Under the pieces are notes generated by a model that ran no database searches, was not told the origin of the DNA, and worked only from the letters and a program-made list of their open reading frames with translations. A DNA stretch of 64,000 nucleotides from Paraburkholderia sp. BCC1885. GTDB lineage: Bacteria; Pseudomonadota; Gammaproteobacteria; Burkholderiales; Burkholderiaceae. Below are positions 20,022-28,797 of the stretch, in pieces; the stretch's first letter is position 1; each line of letters opens with the position of its first letter. Location of the stretch: contig NZ_CAAJGM010000055.1 in assembly GCF_900996235.1 (NCBI RefSeq), forward strand, positions 1 to 64,000. The letters run 5' to 3'. The position numbers were made by a program, and so were the translations under genes.

Positions 20022-20528
20022 ATGTCCATTTCGATGTATCAAGCATCCGTGCCCGTTCTCGTGCGCGGCCTGACCAGCCTGCAAGCCATTCTCGGCAAGG
20101 CCGAGGCGCACGCCGCCGAAAAGCAGATCGACCCGTCGGTATTCCTCGGCGCGCGGCTCTTTCCGGATATGCTGCCGCTCGTGCGCCAGGTCTACATCGT
20201 CACCGATACCGCCAAAGGCTGCGCCGCGCGCCTCGCCAATGTCGAAGCACCCAAGTACGAAGACGTCGAAATGACCTTCGAAGACCTGCAAGCCCGTCTT
20301 CAGAAAACGATTGATTACCTGCGAGAATTCAATGCGGAGCAGATCGACGGCTCAGAAGACCGCACGGTCACGCTGAAGATGCGCAGCGGTCCGGTCGAAT
20401 TCAGCGGCCTCAATTACCTGCTGCAGTTTGCGCTGCCGAATTTCTATTTCCACGTGACGACCGCCTACGACATCCTGCGTCACAACGGCGTTGAACTCGG
20501 CAAACTGGATTATCTCGGCGCCCGTTAA
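20022..20528 (+). CDS. DUF1993 family protein
   Basis: 168 aa. The start MSISMYQASVPVLVRGLTSLQAILGKAEAHA and the later FPDMLPLVRQVYIVTDTAKG...TFEDLQARLQKTIDYL are characteristic of DUF1993, a helical, DinB-like fold protein of unknown role, common in Burkholderia. The GAGG site before the ATG at 20022 decides the start. It is convergent with the UPF0060 gene. Confidence 0.82.
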   Translation: MSISMYQASVPVLVRGLTSLQAILGKAEAHAAEKQIDPSVFLGARLFPDMLPLVRQVYIVTDTAKGCAARLANVEAPKYEDVEMTFEDLQARLQKTIDYLREFNAEQIDGSEDRTVTLKMRSGPVEFSGLNYLLQFALPNFYFHVTTAYDILRHNGVELGKLDYLGAR

Positions 20529-20552
20529 AGGCCGCGATTCAGGCAATACCGT

Positions 20553-20873
20553 TCAGACACGCGGCTGGAAGGCGATGATCCCCATTCCAGCCAGCGTGAA
20601 CGCCACACCGGTCAGATCCCACAAGGTTGGGCGCACCTGCTCGACGCACCACAGCCATAGAATTGCCACGGCAACGTAGACGCCGCCGTAAGCTGCATAC
20701 ACGCGGCCGGCGGCGGCGCCATGCAGCGTCAGCAGCCAGGCAAACGCGGCGAGACTTAGCGCACCGGGCAGCAGCAGCCAGGCGGAGCCGCCATCCTTCA
20801 ACCAACGCCATGGCAGATAGCAGCCGAGAATCTCGGCAACGGCGGTCACGGCATACAACAGAAAAGTCTTCAT
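20553..20873 (-). CDS. UPF0060 (YnfA-like) small membrane protein
   Basis: 106 aa with four membrane helices, starting [21 protein letters not shown] and containing [19 protein letters not shown]. These are hallmarks of the YnfA/UPF0060 family, related to small multidrug resistance proteins. The frame is open 31 codons upstream, but the ATG at 20873 gives the family start. Transport substrate unknown. Confidence 0.88.
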   Translation of the reverse strand: MKTFLLYAVTAVAEILGCYLPWRWLKDGGSAWLLLPGALSLAAFAWLLTLHGAAAGRVYAAYGGVYVAVAILWLWCVEQVRPTLWDLTGVAFTLAGMGIIAFQPRV

Positions 20874-21050
20874 CGGACGACAGACGGTGAATGTAAAGGT
20901 TATGCAATGGGAATGTGACAGCGCACCTGGCGCCATTGCGTCTATCGCCTTTATTAACACAATCACTTTGCCGATGGGATAGTCCCCGTGCGAGAGTCAT
21001 CGCATCCGACTCACGCGCTCATTGCGCATTCAATCCGCATTTAACCGCCC

Positions 21051-21236
21051 ATGAGCGTCAAATCTCCCTGCATCGATATCTGCAAGTTCGACGGCAAGAC
21101 CGGGCTGTGCGTCGGGTGTCTGCGCACACGCGACGAATGTAAAGAGTGGAAGAAGATGAAGAACAAGCACCGGCAGAAGATCGTCGACGAACGCGCCCTG
21201 CGCTCGTCGAAGCTCGGGAACAAGGCGCGCGGCTAG
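21051..21236 (+). CDS. DUF1289 cysteine-motif protein
   Basis: 61 aa with the DUF1289 pattern: PCIDICKFD, GLCVGCLRTRDE and EWKKM. The four Cys (C7, C11 and the GLCVGC pair) suggest a bound metal or iron-sulfur centre; function unknown. Its stop overlaps the stop of the convergent LysE gene by 4 bases. Confidence 0.85.
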   Translation: MSVKSPCIDICKFDGKTGLCVGCLRTRDECKEWKKMKNKHRQKIVDERALRSSKLGNKARG

Positions 21237-21862
21237 TCGAGCGACAGGCGCAATGCGAAGCCGATCAAGGCCGCCGAGAAGGTCCAGCGCTGCACCGTTT
21301 GCGCGAGCGGATGGGAACGCATCCAGTTCGAAATGCACGCCGCGCCGATTGCGTAACTCACATCGAAACACACCCCGATAGCCAGCAGCACGACGCCGAG
21401 CTCGGCCATCTGCAGCGTGACCGGTCCCGCCTCTGGCCGCACGAACTGCGGCAGCAGCACCGAGCAGAATAGCAGCGCCTTGGGATTAAGCAGGTTGGTC
21501 AAGAGCCCTTTGACGAACGCGGCGCGCGACGTCTGCGGCCCGGCGCTCGCGCCGCTGCTGTCCGAAAGCGCGAACATCGGCGAGCGAAAAATCTGCACGG
21601 CGATCCAGCCGAGATATACCGCCCCGCCGTACCGCACGACCTCGTAAAGCCATGGCGCGCTGCGCAGCAAAGCCGCCATGCCGCACGCCGACAGCGTCAC
21701 GTGCGTGGCGCGCGCCACGCCCAGACCGCCGGCCGTGGCGAAACCCGCGCGAGTGCCGCGAGCAATGCTCGTTTGCAGCAACAGGGCCATATCGGGTCCG
21801 GGCACCGCGTAGACGACGAACAATGCAGCCATGTAGACGATCAAAAGATGCGCGGAAACCAT
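21233..21862 (-). CDS. LysE/RhtB-family amino-acid exporter
   Basis: 209 aa with about six membrane helices and the family start YAVPGPDMALLLQTSIARGTRAG. This family exports amino acids such as homoserine, threonine or lysine. It is divergent from an AsnC/Lrp regulator 132 bases away, the classic exporter-regulator pair, so the exporter is likely induced by the amino acid sensed by that regulator. Substrate not determinable. Confidence 0.88.
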   Translation of the reverse strand: MVSAHLLIVYMAALFVVYAVPGPDMALLLQTSIARGTRAGFATAGGLGVARATHVTLSACGMAALLRSAPWLYEVVRYGGAVYLGWIAVQIFRSPMFALSDSSGASAGPQTSRAAFVKGLLTNLLNPKALLFCSVLLPQFVRPEAGPVTLQMAELGVVLLAIGVCFDVSYAIGAACISNWMRSHPLAQTVQRWTFSAALIGFALRLSLD

Positions 21863-21928
21863 ATGAGCCTCGTGTTTTTAAGGGCTCTATCTTGCTATCG
21901 AAGTGCGAGGGTTTTCTGGCGATTTACG

Positions 21929-21942
21929 CATGACAATTCATG
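21929..21942. promoter_or_regulatory. Candidate AsnC/Lrp operator
   Basis: CATGA-CAAT-TCATG, a short perfect-armed inverted repeat in the AT-richer divergent region between the LysE and AsnC genes, 53 bases before the regulator start. Position and symmetry fit an Lrp-family site; this is inference. Confidence 0.35.
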
Positions 21943-21994
21943 AGTATTAGAGGAATACGCTAGACTTGACCCACTTAATAGCAGCCTCCCCCAC

Positions 21995-22459
21995 ATGAAC
22001 GACCTCGACAAAGTCGACCTCGCCATCCTCGCCGCGCTGCAGAACGACGGCCGCATGTCGAACGCGCGTCTCGCGGAAACCGTCGGCCTGAGCGAAACGC
22101 CATGCGCGCGCCGCCTAAAGCGGCTCGAGAACGACGGCTACATCGATCAATACCGCGCCATGCTGTCGCGCTCGGCCCTGGGTTATGGCGTGGTCGCGTT
22201 CGTTTATGTACGTTTTGCCGTGCACGACCGCGCGGTCGCCACGCGTTTTGAGCGCGAAGTGCTCGCCATCCCGCGCATCCTGTCATGCCACAACGTGTCG
22301 GGAAGTGCGGACTACATCCTGCAGATCGTTGCGCGCGATCTCGACGACTTCGGCACTTTCCTGCGCGACCAGCTACGCAGTCTGCCGGGCGTCACCTCGC
22401 TCGAATCCGCGCTTTCGCTGCGCGAAGTCAAGGCCAATGGTGGCTTACCGCTTGGCTGA
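21995..22459 (+). CDS. Lrp/AsnC-family transcriptional regulator
   Basis: 154 aa. N-terminal helix-turn-helix: LDKVDLAILAALQNDGRMSNARLAETVGLSETPCARRLKRLEN; C-terminal RAM effector domain with the GSADYILQIVARDLDDFGTFL segment. Both are textbook for feast/famine regulators that bind amino acids. It is divergent from the LysE exporter and probably controls it and itself. Confidence 0.9.
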   Translation: MNDLDKVDLAILAALQNDGRMSNARLAETVGLSETPCARRLKRLENDGYIDQYRAMLSRSALGYGVVAFVYVRFAVHDRAVATRFEREVLAIPRILSCHNVSGSADYILQIVARDLDDFGTFLRDQLRSLPGVTSLESALSLREVKANGGLPLG

Positions 22460-22556
22460 TCGCCACGGCCGGCGCGCGCCGCGTGCGCGAGTCATGGCAT
22501 AGTGGCCGACATGGCAAGGCACGACGTCCGTGCCGGCTGAACCATGGAGCTTTTGG

Positions 22557-22790
22557 ATGAATCACGAACAGGCCCGAGCCGAAGAATCGCGCGCGATGGA
22601 GCGCGTGTTGGCTGCCACGCAACGGGTGCAGTCGGCGTTCACGTCGCTGCAATCGCAATTCCCGCCTCAGGGCGAAGGAAAGCCCTCGCAATTCGCGCTG
22701 CAGACTTTCGATGCCGCGCTGCAAGAGCTCGAAGACGCGCAAGCCGCCTTCGATGAATTGCTCGGCGATCTGCTTGACGGTAACCGCTGA
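22557..22790 (+). CDS. Small helical protein, function unknown
   Basis: 77 aa, start ATG at 22557 with a GGAG site 8 bases upstream. The protein is nearly all helix-forming, with many Glu, Gln and Ala (AEESRAMERVLAATQRVQ; FDAALQELEDAQAAFDELLGDLL), and may form a coiled coil. No family recognised. A hairpin overlaps its stop. Confidence 0.6.
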   Translation: MNHEQARAEESRAMERVLAATQRVQSAFTSLQSQFPPQGEGKPSQFALQTFDAALQELEDAQAAFDELLGDLLDGNR

Positions 22791-22802
22791 GTCGCTTAGC
22801 GG
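22784..22802 (+). terminator. Candidate Rho-independent terminator
   Basis: CCGCTGAG, loop TCG, CTTAGCGG: 8-bp stem with one G-U pair overlapping the stop codon of the small helical gene, followed by CCGTCTTTCT. The T tract is broken, so termination may be partial. Confidence 0.45.
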
Positions 22803-22901
22803 CCGTCTTTCTGCGTAGCTACTGCGATGCACGCGAGCGCCGACGTATTTCCCCCGTGACGGGTCGGCCGCGGAATTTCGCGGGCGCAAGGCGGCCTTGA
22901 C

Positions 22902-22926
22902 CGTTAGTTGCGTTTTTCAACTAACG
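22902..22926. repeat. Perfect 9-bp inverted repeat
   Basis: CGTTAGTTG and CAACTAACG around the 7-base loop CGTTTTT. No T tract follows on either strand, so it is not a standard terminator. It lies in the 340-base gap between the small helical gene and the ArsR-type regulator, more than 200 bases upstream of the latter. Confidence 0.5.
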
Positions 22927-23029
22927 TAAGCATTGCCAATGTGCATGCGCGCCGCCGCGCACCGGATGTGGTCGCCGCCATTGCCGCCCCGACCTTTCGA
23001 TCGTCCCCATCCGCAGTAGGGCTTAGAGC

Positions 23030-23049
23030 ATATCGTTAAAATACGATAT
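23030..23049. promoter_or_regulatory. Candidate ArsR-type operator
   Basis: ATATCGT-TAAAAT-ACGATAT, a 20-base palindrome in an AT-rich patch, ending 81 bases before the regulator at 23131. ArsR-family operators are typically AT-rich inverted repeats of this size. Likely the autoregulatory site for the regulator and nemA; binding is inference. Confidence 0.5.
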
Positions 23050-23130
23050 ATGATTCGTTCTGTTGCGATGCAGACGCCGGCACACGTCCGCTGGCTCGCT
23101 GCCCGCCGTTCATGAACCCGAAACTCACCG

Positions 23131-23439
23131 ATGACCCATCCCATCGACATCAATGCGATCCACAAGGCGCTCGCCAATCCCATTCGCCGCGAAATTCTGG
23201 CGAAGCTGCGGGATCCGCAAGCGCACTTCGGCGACCAGGAACTGACGCTCGATCATGGCGTCTGCGCCGGCAAGATCTACACGCACTGCGGCCTGTCGCA
23301 GTCGACGATGTCGGCGCATCTGGCCGCCTTGCAGCGCGCCGGTCTCATCACGTCGAAGCGGGTTGGCCAGTGGGTATTTTTCAGACGTAACGAGCCCGTC
23401 ATCGAGGCGTTTCTCGAGCACATGAACGTGGACCTTTGA
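23131..23439 (+). CDS. ArsR-type HTH regulator with two Cys
   Basis: 102 aa winged helix-turn-helix: IHKALANPIRREILAKL, then the recognition helix in CGLSQSTMSAHLAALQRAGL, then a wing, TSKRVGQWVFFRRNE. C45 and C53 lie at the start of and just before the DNA-reading helix, where thiol chemistry could change binding. It is 85 bases upstream of the Old Yellow Enzyme gene in the same direction, so it probably represses it and is released by an electrophile or oxidant, as NemR (a TetR protein) does for nemA in E. coli. The sensing role is inference. Confidence 0.8.
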   Translation: MTHPIDINAIHKALANPIRREILAKLRDPQAHFGDQELTLDHGVCAGKIYTHCGLSQSTMSAHLAALQRAGLITSKRVGQWVFFRRNEPVIEAFLEHMNVDL

Positions 23440-23524
23440 CGCCGCGCGTCGCTTTCGCCGCGCTTCTTTTTCACGCTGTCCTTTTTAGCCGCGGGTACTG
23501 TTCCCGCCAGCCAAGGTGACCCTT

Positions 23525-24586
23525 ATGCCGACTCTTTTCGACCCGCTTCAAATTGGCGATCTCACGCTGCAGAACCGCATCATCATGGCGCCGCTGACGC
23601 GTCAGCGCGCGGGCGACATCCGCGTGCCGAATGCATTGATGGCGAAGTATTATGCCGAGCGCGCCTCGGCCGGCCTCATCATTAGCGAAGCCACCTCGGT
23701 CGCGCCGCAGGGCGTCGGCTATGCGGCTACGCCGGGCATCTGGTCGCAGGAACAGGTCGAGGGCTGGAAGCTCGTCACCAGCGCGGTGCACGCCGCCGGC
23801 GGCAAGATCTTCCTGCAGTTGTGGCACGTGGGCCGCATCTCCGACCCGATGTATCTGAACGGCGAACTGCCGGTGGCGCCGAGCGCAATTGCAGCGAAGG
23901 GCAACGTCAGCCTCGTGCGTCCGGAGCGTCCGTTCGTGACGCCGCGCGCACTCGATCTGGCTGAAATTCCGGGTATTGTCGACGCCTATCGTAAAGGCGC
24001 GGAAAACGCCAAGGCGGCCGGTTTCGACGGCGTGCAGGTGCACGGCGCGAACGGTTATCTGCTCGACCAGTTCCTGCAGGACAGCACCAATCATCGTACC
24101 GACGCTTACGGCGGCCCGATTGAAAACCGCGCCCGCCTGATGCTGGAAGTGGTGGATGCGTGCATCGAAGTATGGGGCGCGAATCGCGTCGGCATGCACC
24201 TCGCACCGCGCGGCGACGCGCACACGATGGGCGACTCGAACGCCGCCGCGACCTTCGGCTATGTCGCACGCGAACTCGGCAAGCGCAAGATCGCCTTTAT
24301 CGCCGCGCGCGAATCGCTCGGCGACAATCGTCTCGGTCCGCAATTGAAGGCGGCGTTCGGCGGTCCGTATATCGCCAACGAGAAATTCACCAAGGAATCG
24401 GCACAGCAGGTCCTCGATGCCGGCGAAGCGGATGCCGTGGCGTGGGGTCAGTTGTTTATCGCCAATCCGGATTTGCCGCGCCGCTTCGAACTGGACGCGC
24501 CGCTGAATGCGCCGAATCCGGCCACGTACTACGCGCAAGGCGAGACCGGCTACACGGATTATCCGACACTGGAAACGGTGGAGTAA
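23525..24586 (+). CDS. nemA: Old Yellow Enzyme-type alkene reductase
   Basis: 353 aa FMN-dependent TIM-barrel reductase that uses NAD(P)H to reduce activated double bonds (maleimides, enones, nitro-esters). Seen: the start MPTLFDPLQIGDLTLQNRIIMAPLTRQRA with T25 near the flavin, the FDGVQVHGANGYLLDQFLQ segment with the substrate-binding His and Asn and nearby Tyr, and HRTDAYGGPIENRARL. The ATG at 23525 has AAGGTGA upstream; a GTG at 23516 is inside that site and is rejected. The neighbouring ArsR-type gene and a strong terminator define a two-gene unit. Confidence 0.9.
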   Translation: MPTLFDPLQIGDLTLQNRIIMAPLTRQRAGDIRVPNALMAKYYAERASAGLIISEATSVAPQGVGYAATPGIWSQEQVEGWKLVTSAVHAAGGKIFLQLWHVGRISDPMYLNGELPVAPSAIAAKGNVSLVRPERPFVTPRALDLAEIPGIVDAYRKGAENAKAAGFDGVQVHGANGYLLDQFLQDSTNHRTDAYGGPIENRARLMLEVVDACIEVWGANRVGMHLAPRGDAHTMGDSNAAATFGYVARELGKRKIAFIAARESLGDNRLGPQLKAAFGGPYIANEKFTKESAQQVLDAGEADAVAWGQLFIANPDLPRRFELDAPLNAPNPATYYAQGETGYTDYPTLETVE

Positions 24587-24650
24587 GCGCGGCTGGCGCA
24601 CGCTCCGCCCGGGCAGGGTAAAGAGCGGGCAGGCGTCACAGTGCATGGAA

Positions 24651-24700
24651 ACGCGGCGGGCACGAGCGGAGATCAGTCCGTTGGTGCCCGCCGCGTTTTT
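24651..24700 (+). terminator. Strong Rho-independent terminator after nemA
   Basis: Perfect 13-bp arms ACGCGGCGGGCAC (24651-24663) and GTGCCCGCCGCGT (24684-24696), the second ending in a TTTTT run. It closes the ArsR-nemA unit; on the other strand the stem is followed by TTT and may also help end the convergent acetyltransferase transcript. Confidence 0.85.
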
Positions 24701-24722
24701 GCTTGCTTATGGGCCCACGGAC

Positions 24723-25262
24723 CTACGGGCGTTCGGCGACAACTTCACGCCGCATAAACACCCGCTTCGATTCGTCGAGCCCGCGCGCCACATGCGCGGC
24801 GCGAATCGCGCGCAACTTCGCATCGAGTTGCGCGTTCTCGATCACCTCGAAACCCAGCCGTCGATAGTACGGCGCATTCCACGGCACGTCGCGAAACGTC
24901 GACAGCACCAGTTGCCGCGCCCCCGCCGTGCGTGCCAGCCGCTCCACCTGGCCGAGCAATGCCGCGCCGATGCGCCGTCCGGCCCAGGCGGTCAGCACAT
25001 CGAGTTCCTCGATATAGAAGCGCGCGGGCAACGGCGCAAACATCACGAACCCGACGCACTGCACCGCGCCGCTCAGCGCGACGATAATTTCCGACGCCTC
25101 GATCTTGCGCCGCACGAAGTCCGCGTTCATCGGCTGCGCATCCGCGATGCCGGTCAAGCCGATACTCGCAAAGCGCTGCGCGGCTTCATACTCGATCGCG
25201 CGCACGGTGTCGATCTCACCAGGCACAGCGAAGCGAAACGTGATGGCCAAAGAGCCCTGCAT
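24723..25262 (-). CDS. GNAT-family N-acetyltransferase
   Basis: About 179 aa from the ATG at 25262 (the frame is open 28 codons further). It has the GNAT core: a substrate region, the acetyl-CoA-binding segment around LTAWAGRRIGAALLGQVERLA, and PYYRRLGFEVIE near the end. Substrate unknown; many such proteins in Burkholderia are small-molecule or protein acetyltransferases. It is convergent with nemA. The start is uncertain because the ribosome site is weak. Confidence 0.78.
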   Translation of the reverse strand: MQGSLAITFRFAVPGEIDTVRAIEYEAAQRFASIGLTGIADAQPMNADFVRRKIEASEIIVALSGAVQCVGFVMFAPLPARFYIEELDVLTAWAGRRIGAALLGQVERLARTAGARQLVLSTFRDVPWNAPYYRRLGFEVIENAQLDAKLRAIRAAHVARGLDESKRVFMRREVVAERP

Positions 25263-25522
25263 AAGCGTCCGGTGCAAATCGATAACGTCGCGGCAAACTT
25301 CAACGAACGGCGGCGGCGACGGCGCCGTCCACGTCCTGTGCCTCATACGGGCATCGCAAACGTGTTAGCGCAATCTTGACATCCCGGCAGCGAAACGAAC
25401 AGATGCACGGCTTTCCTTGCGTCATGCAACAACGCGCGAGATACGTCAAAATGCCATGCCTTGCACCTGCTGCGAGCGCTTCACTCGCGGCATCTCCCGT
25501 CCCTCGTTCAAAGTTGGATCCG

Positions 25523-26161
25523 ATGCATCTATTGCAGATCGCCCTGCACTTCGACCGCAACCTCGGCGGTTTGATCGCGCAGTACGGCGCGGCCGTGTAC
25601 GCGATGCTGTTCGCCGTCGTGTTTGTCGAAATTGCCTTTTTGCCGCTGTTTTTTCTGCCCGGCGATCCGTTGATCTTCATCTGCGGCGCGTTCGCCGCCA
25701 CCGGCGCGCTGAGTGTCTGGCTGGTGATTCCCGTACTGTTTGCCGCAACCGTGGCCGGCAGCATCGTCAACTTTCTGCTTGGCCGCGCGATCGGCGAAAA
25801 GGTTTATAGCGCCGAGTACCGTTGGCTCGACAGGCACGCGCTGCAAAGAGCGCATACCTTCTACGAAGCACGCGGCGGCCTGACCTTTCTGCTGTCGCCG
25901 TTCATCGCCGTCGTGCGCACCTTCGCGCCGTTCGTCGCAGGCGTCTCGCGGATGACGTTCGCGCGCTTCGCGTCGTTCGTCGTGGCCGGCGCCGCGCTAT
26001 GGATCGTGTCGCTGGTGACGGCGGGCTATCTGTTCGGCAATGTGCCGGTGGTGCGCGATCACATGAGTTCGATCGTGTTGCTGGGGGTCGGACTAGGCGT
26101 CGGTTCGTTGCTGTTAAGCGCGCTATGGCGCTTGGTCAACCAACGGCGGCAGCGGCGCTGA
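25523..26161 (+). CDS. DedA-family membrane protein
   Basis: 212 aa with about five membrane helices, including the DedA core: LPLFFLPGDPLIFICGAFA, GSIVNFLLGRAIGEKV and SPFIAVVRTFAPFVAGVSRM. DedA proteins are thought to move lipids across the inner membrane and support proton-motive force, envelope integrity and peptide resistance. The ATG at 25523 gives the usual short N-terminus; the extra upstream 49 codons do not look like family sequence. Confidence 0.88.
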   Translation: MHLLQIALHFDRNLGGLIAQYGAAVYAMLFAVVFVEIAFLPLFFLPGDPLIFICGAFAATGALSVWLVIPVLFAATVAGSIVNFLLGRAIGEKVYSAEYRWLDRHALQRAHTFYEARGGLTFLLSPFIAVVRTFAPFVAGVSRMTFARFASFVVAGAALWIVSLVTAGYLFGNVPVVRDHMSSIVLLGVGLGVGSLLLSALWRLVNQRRQRR

Positions 26162-26391
26162 AGCGCTTCAGGTTGCGCTGCGGGTGCGTCTCCGGCAAAG
26201 CTACGACGCAACCCGTTGGCGCGCGCCGGTTGCACCCGCGCATCTACGCCATCGATGCGTCATCCGCCGGACACAGAGGGACATGCCATGCGCCAATACG
26301 GGGAAAATCGCGTACTTGACAATATTTAATTTGGGTTGCCGCCAGATATCGCGCAGACTGTTAACTGCACGCCCGGATGACGGAGAAACTC

Positions 26392-26832
26392 ATGAACATC
26401 GAAGATGCATGGGACGTTCACATGCGCCGCGCGCCACTCGATGCGGCACAGGGGCAAGCTGGGCGGTCGACGGCGGCCCGCAAACCATCGCTCACGTACC
26501 GCGCGATGCAGGTTTCGATCGTGCTGGTCGGCGTCTGGACGATCGTCGAAATGCCTTGGGAACTAAGCCCTACGGATAGCCTGGCGCGGCTCGCTGCGCT
26601 GCTGCTCGCCAAATGCCTGTTGCTCGGAATCGGCGTGGCCGCATTTTTCGGCGTCCGCTATGCACGCGGCTTTCTTGCTTTCGTCTGTGCAGCAAGTGTG
26701 TTTGCGCTCGCCTCGACGCTGCCGCTCGAATATGCCATTGCGCGTCAGTTGTTCACGCTGTCGCTGATTGAATGTCTGAGCAAAATCGCGCTCGTTGCCA
26801 GCTATGTAACCTGGTACGTCAAACGCCACTGA
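26392..26832 (+). CDS. Multi-span membrane protein, function unknown
   Basis: 146 aa from the ATG at 26392, chosen for its GGAG site (an ATG at 26377 is in frame). A polar N-terminus of about 35 residues is followed by four hydrophobic segments (VSIVLVGVWTIVEMPW; LLLAKCLLLGIGVAAFFGV; GFLAFVCAASVFALASTLP; a last one ending SYVTWYVKRH). No family recognised. It is convergent with the galactoside operon. The 230 bases upstream include a TTGACA at 26316 but no good -10. Confidence 0.6.
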   Translation: MNIEDAWDVHMRRAPLDAAQGQAGRSTAARKPSLTYRAMQVSIVLVGVWTIVEMPWELSPTDSLARLAALLLAKCLLLGIGVAAFFGVRYARGFLAFVCAASVFALASTLPLEYAIARQLFTLSLIECLSKIALVASYVTWYVKRH

Positions 26833-26859
26833 GCCCATCCCAATTCGGCCCTCGCCAAC

Positions 26860-27711
26860 TTACCCCTTCGTCGCGCCAAACGTCAGCCCCGCGACGAAAT
26901 GCTTCTGCATCGCGAAGAACATCGCCACCGAAGGCAACGCCGCCAGAATCGACCCCGCCGACACGAGATTCCACGCCGTAGTCCACTGTCCTTTCAGCGC
27001 CGCCACGCCAACTGTGATCGGCGCGGCTGCATCGCCGGTGGTCAGGCACAGCGCCCAGAAGTAATCGTTCCACACAAACGTAAACACGAGAATCGCCAGC
27101 GCGGCCAGTGCCGGACGGATCAGCGGCAGCACGATCCTGAAGAACACCGTCCATTCGTTGGCGCCTTCGATGCGCGCCGCCTCGATCAGTTCGAACGGCA
27201 ACTGCTTGATGAAATTGCGCAGAAACAGCGCGCAGAAACCGGTCTGAAACGACACGTGAAACAGGATCAACGCGCCCACCGTATTGAAGAGCCCCAGTTG
27301 CAGCGACAGGTCGCGCACCGGAATCATCAGCACCTGCACCGGCACGAAATTGCCGGCCACGAAGGTGGCGAACAAGGTGCTGTTGCCGCGGAAGCGATAG
27401 ACCGCCAACGCGAAGCCCGCCATCGAAGCCAGCGCGATCGAGCCGACCACCGCCGGCACGGTAATCATCACGCTGTTCCAGAAGTAATGCAGCATCGGCG
27501 AGGTGGTGAGCGCATCGCGATAGTTGTCCCACATCGCAAAGTGCTTGGGCCAGCCCCAGTAGTTGCCTTCGCTCAGTTCATCGGATGAGCGGATCGAGGT
27601 GACCAGCACGGCGATCATCGGCAGCAGCCAGATCAGCAAGGCCACTGGCAGCGACAATTTGTACAGTCGCCGCGAAGCGGGTTTCCATTTGGCAATCGGC
27701 AGCGGATACAT
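26860..27711 (-). CDS. Sugar ABC transporter permease (MalG type)
   Basis: 283 aa with six membrane helices and the EAA loop IEAARIEGANEWTVFFRIVLPLIRPALA, the standard form for carbohydrate importers (CUT1). The ATG at 27711 has a GGAGG site, and the upstream part of the open frame is a shadow of the partner permease. Last gene of the galactoside operon, 10 bases after the MalF-type permease. Confidence 0.88.
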   Translation of the reverse strand: MYPLPIAKWKPASRRLYKLSLPVALLIWLLPMIAVLVTSIRSSDELSEGNYWGWPKHFAMWDNYRDALTTSPMLHYFWNSVMITVPAVVGSIALASMAGFALAVYRFRGNSTLFATFVAGNFVPVQVLMIPVRDLSLQLGLFNTVGALILFHVSFQTGFCALFLRNFIKQLPFELIEAARIEGANEWTVFFRIVLPLIRPALAALAILVFTFVWNDYFWALCLTTGDAAAPITVGVAALKGQWTTAWNLVSAGSILAALPSVAMFFAMQKHFVAGLTFGATKG

Positions 27712-27721
27712 GACGGCCTCC

Positions 27722-28696
27722 TTATTGCTCGGCGCGCAGCATCCGCCGCAGGTGATAGACGATATAAACCAGCATGATCGCAAACAGCACCACCGCCACC
27801 GATGCCGAATAGCCGATCCGGTAGTACTTGATGGCCTGGTCATACATGTAATACGCGAGCACGGTCGAACTCTCGAACGGGCCGCCGCCCGTCATCACCG
27901 AAATCAGGTCGAAGCTGCGCAGCGCGCCGATCACCGTGACGACAATTGCCATAAACGTAGTGGGCCGCAGTTGCGGCAGAATCACATGCCACAGCATCGA
28001 CCAGCCGTGCGCGCCCTCCATGCGCGCCGCCTCGACCTGCTCGGCGTTCAGCGCGGTCAGGCCAGTCAGATACAGAATCATGCAGTACGCGGTTTGCGGC
28101 CAGAGCGCGGCGAAGATGATGCCGGGCGTCGCATAGCGCGCGTCGCCGAGCACCGGCACGCCATGCCCGAGAATCAGCGCCAGCAGGCCGAAGGTGGGAT
28201 CGTAGAACCACGAGAAAATCAGCCCCACCACCACGCCCGACAACACAAACGGCGCAAAGAACAGCGACTTGACGATGCGGATGCCCGCCACCGCCTGATT
28301 CAGATACAGCGCGACGGCGAGACCCATCGGCGGCGCCAGCAGGAACAACAACAACCAGATCAGGTTGTTCTTTAACGCGGTGTAGAACGTCGAGCTATGG
28401 AACAGTTCCACATAGTTTCCCAGCCCGATAAAGCTGGGATCGGTCATGCCGTCCCAGTTGAAAAAGCTGATGCGGATGGTCGACAGGATCGGCCAGATCA
28501 CATAGATCGCCACCATCACGCAGGCGGGCGCGAGGAACAGGAACGCGGCACGTCGTTGCCGGCGCGCCGTAGGCGACGGGCCACGGCGGCGCGGCGCGCT
28601 GCCGGGCAGCGGCGACGCGCCGGATTGCGCGGCGCCGCCCGGTGCGCCCGGTCCCGCATCGCCGGTAATGGACTGACGGCTGACGGAGTGAACCAC
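27722..28696 (-). CDS. Sugar ABC transporter permease (MalF type)
   Basis: 324 aa starting at a GTG at 28696 with AGGAG 7 bases upstream; an earlier GTG at 28762 has no such site. It has a Pro/Arg-rich cytoplasmic N-terminus of about 45 residues, then six membrane helices with the EAA loop VEAARMEGAHGWSMLWHVILPQLRP. Partner of the MalG-type permease directly downstream. Confidence 0.88.
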   Translation of the reverse strand: MVHSVSRQSITGDAGPGAPGGAAQSGASPLPGSAPRRRGPSPTARRQRRAAFLFLAPACVMVAIYVIWPILSTIRISFFNWDGMTDPSFIGLGNYVELFHSSTFYTALKNNLIWLLLFLLAPPMGLAVALYLNQAVAGIRIVKSLFFAPFVLSGVVVGLIFSWFYDPTFGLLALILGHGVPVLGDARYATPGIIFAALWPQTAYCMILYLTGLTALNAEQVEAARMEGAHGWSMLWHVILPQLRPTTFMAIVVTVIGALRSFDLISVMTGGGPFESSTVLAYYMYDQAIKYYRIGYSASVAVVLFAIMLVYIVYHLRRMLRAEQ

Positions 28697-28797
28697 GGCG
28701 AGTCTCCTGAACGATCCTGGTCGGGCGTGAGCGGCGCAAGGCAAATCGCCGCCCACGCTCACTTCGCTTAGAATTTACTTAGCACTACCGCATACAT

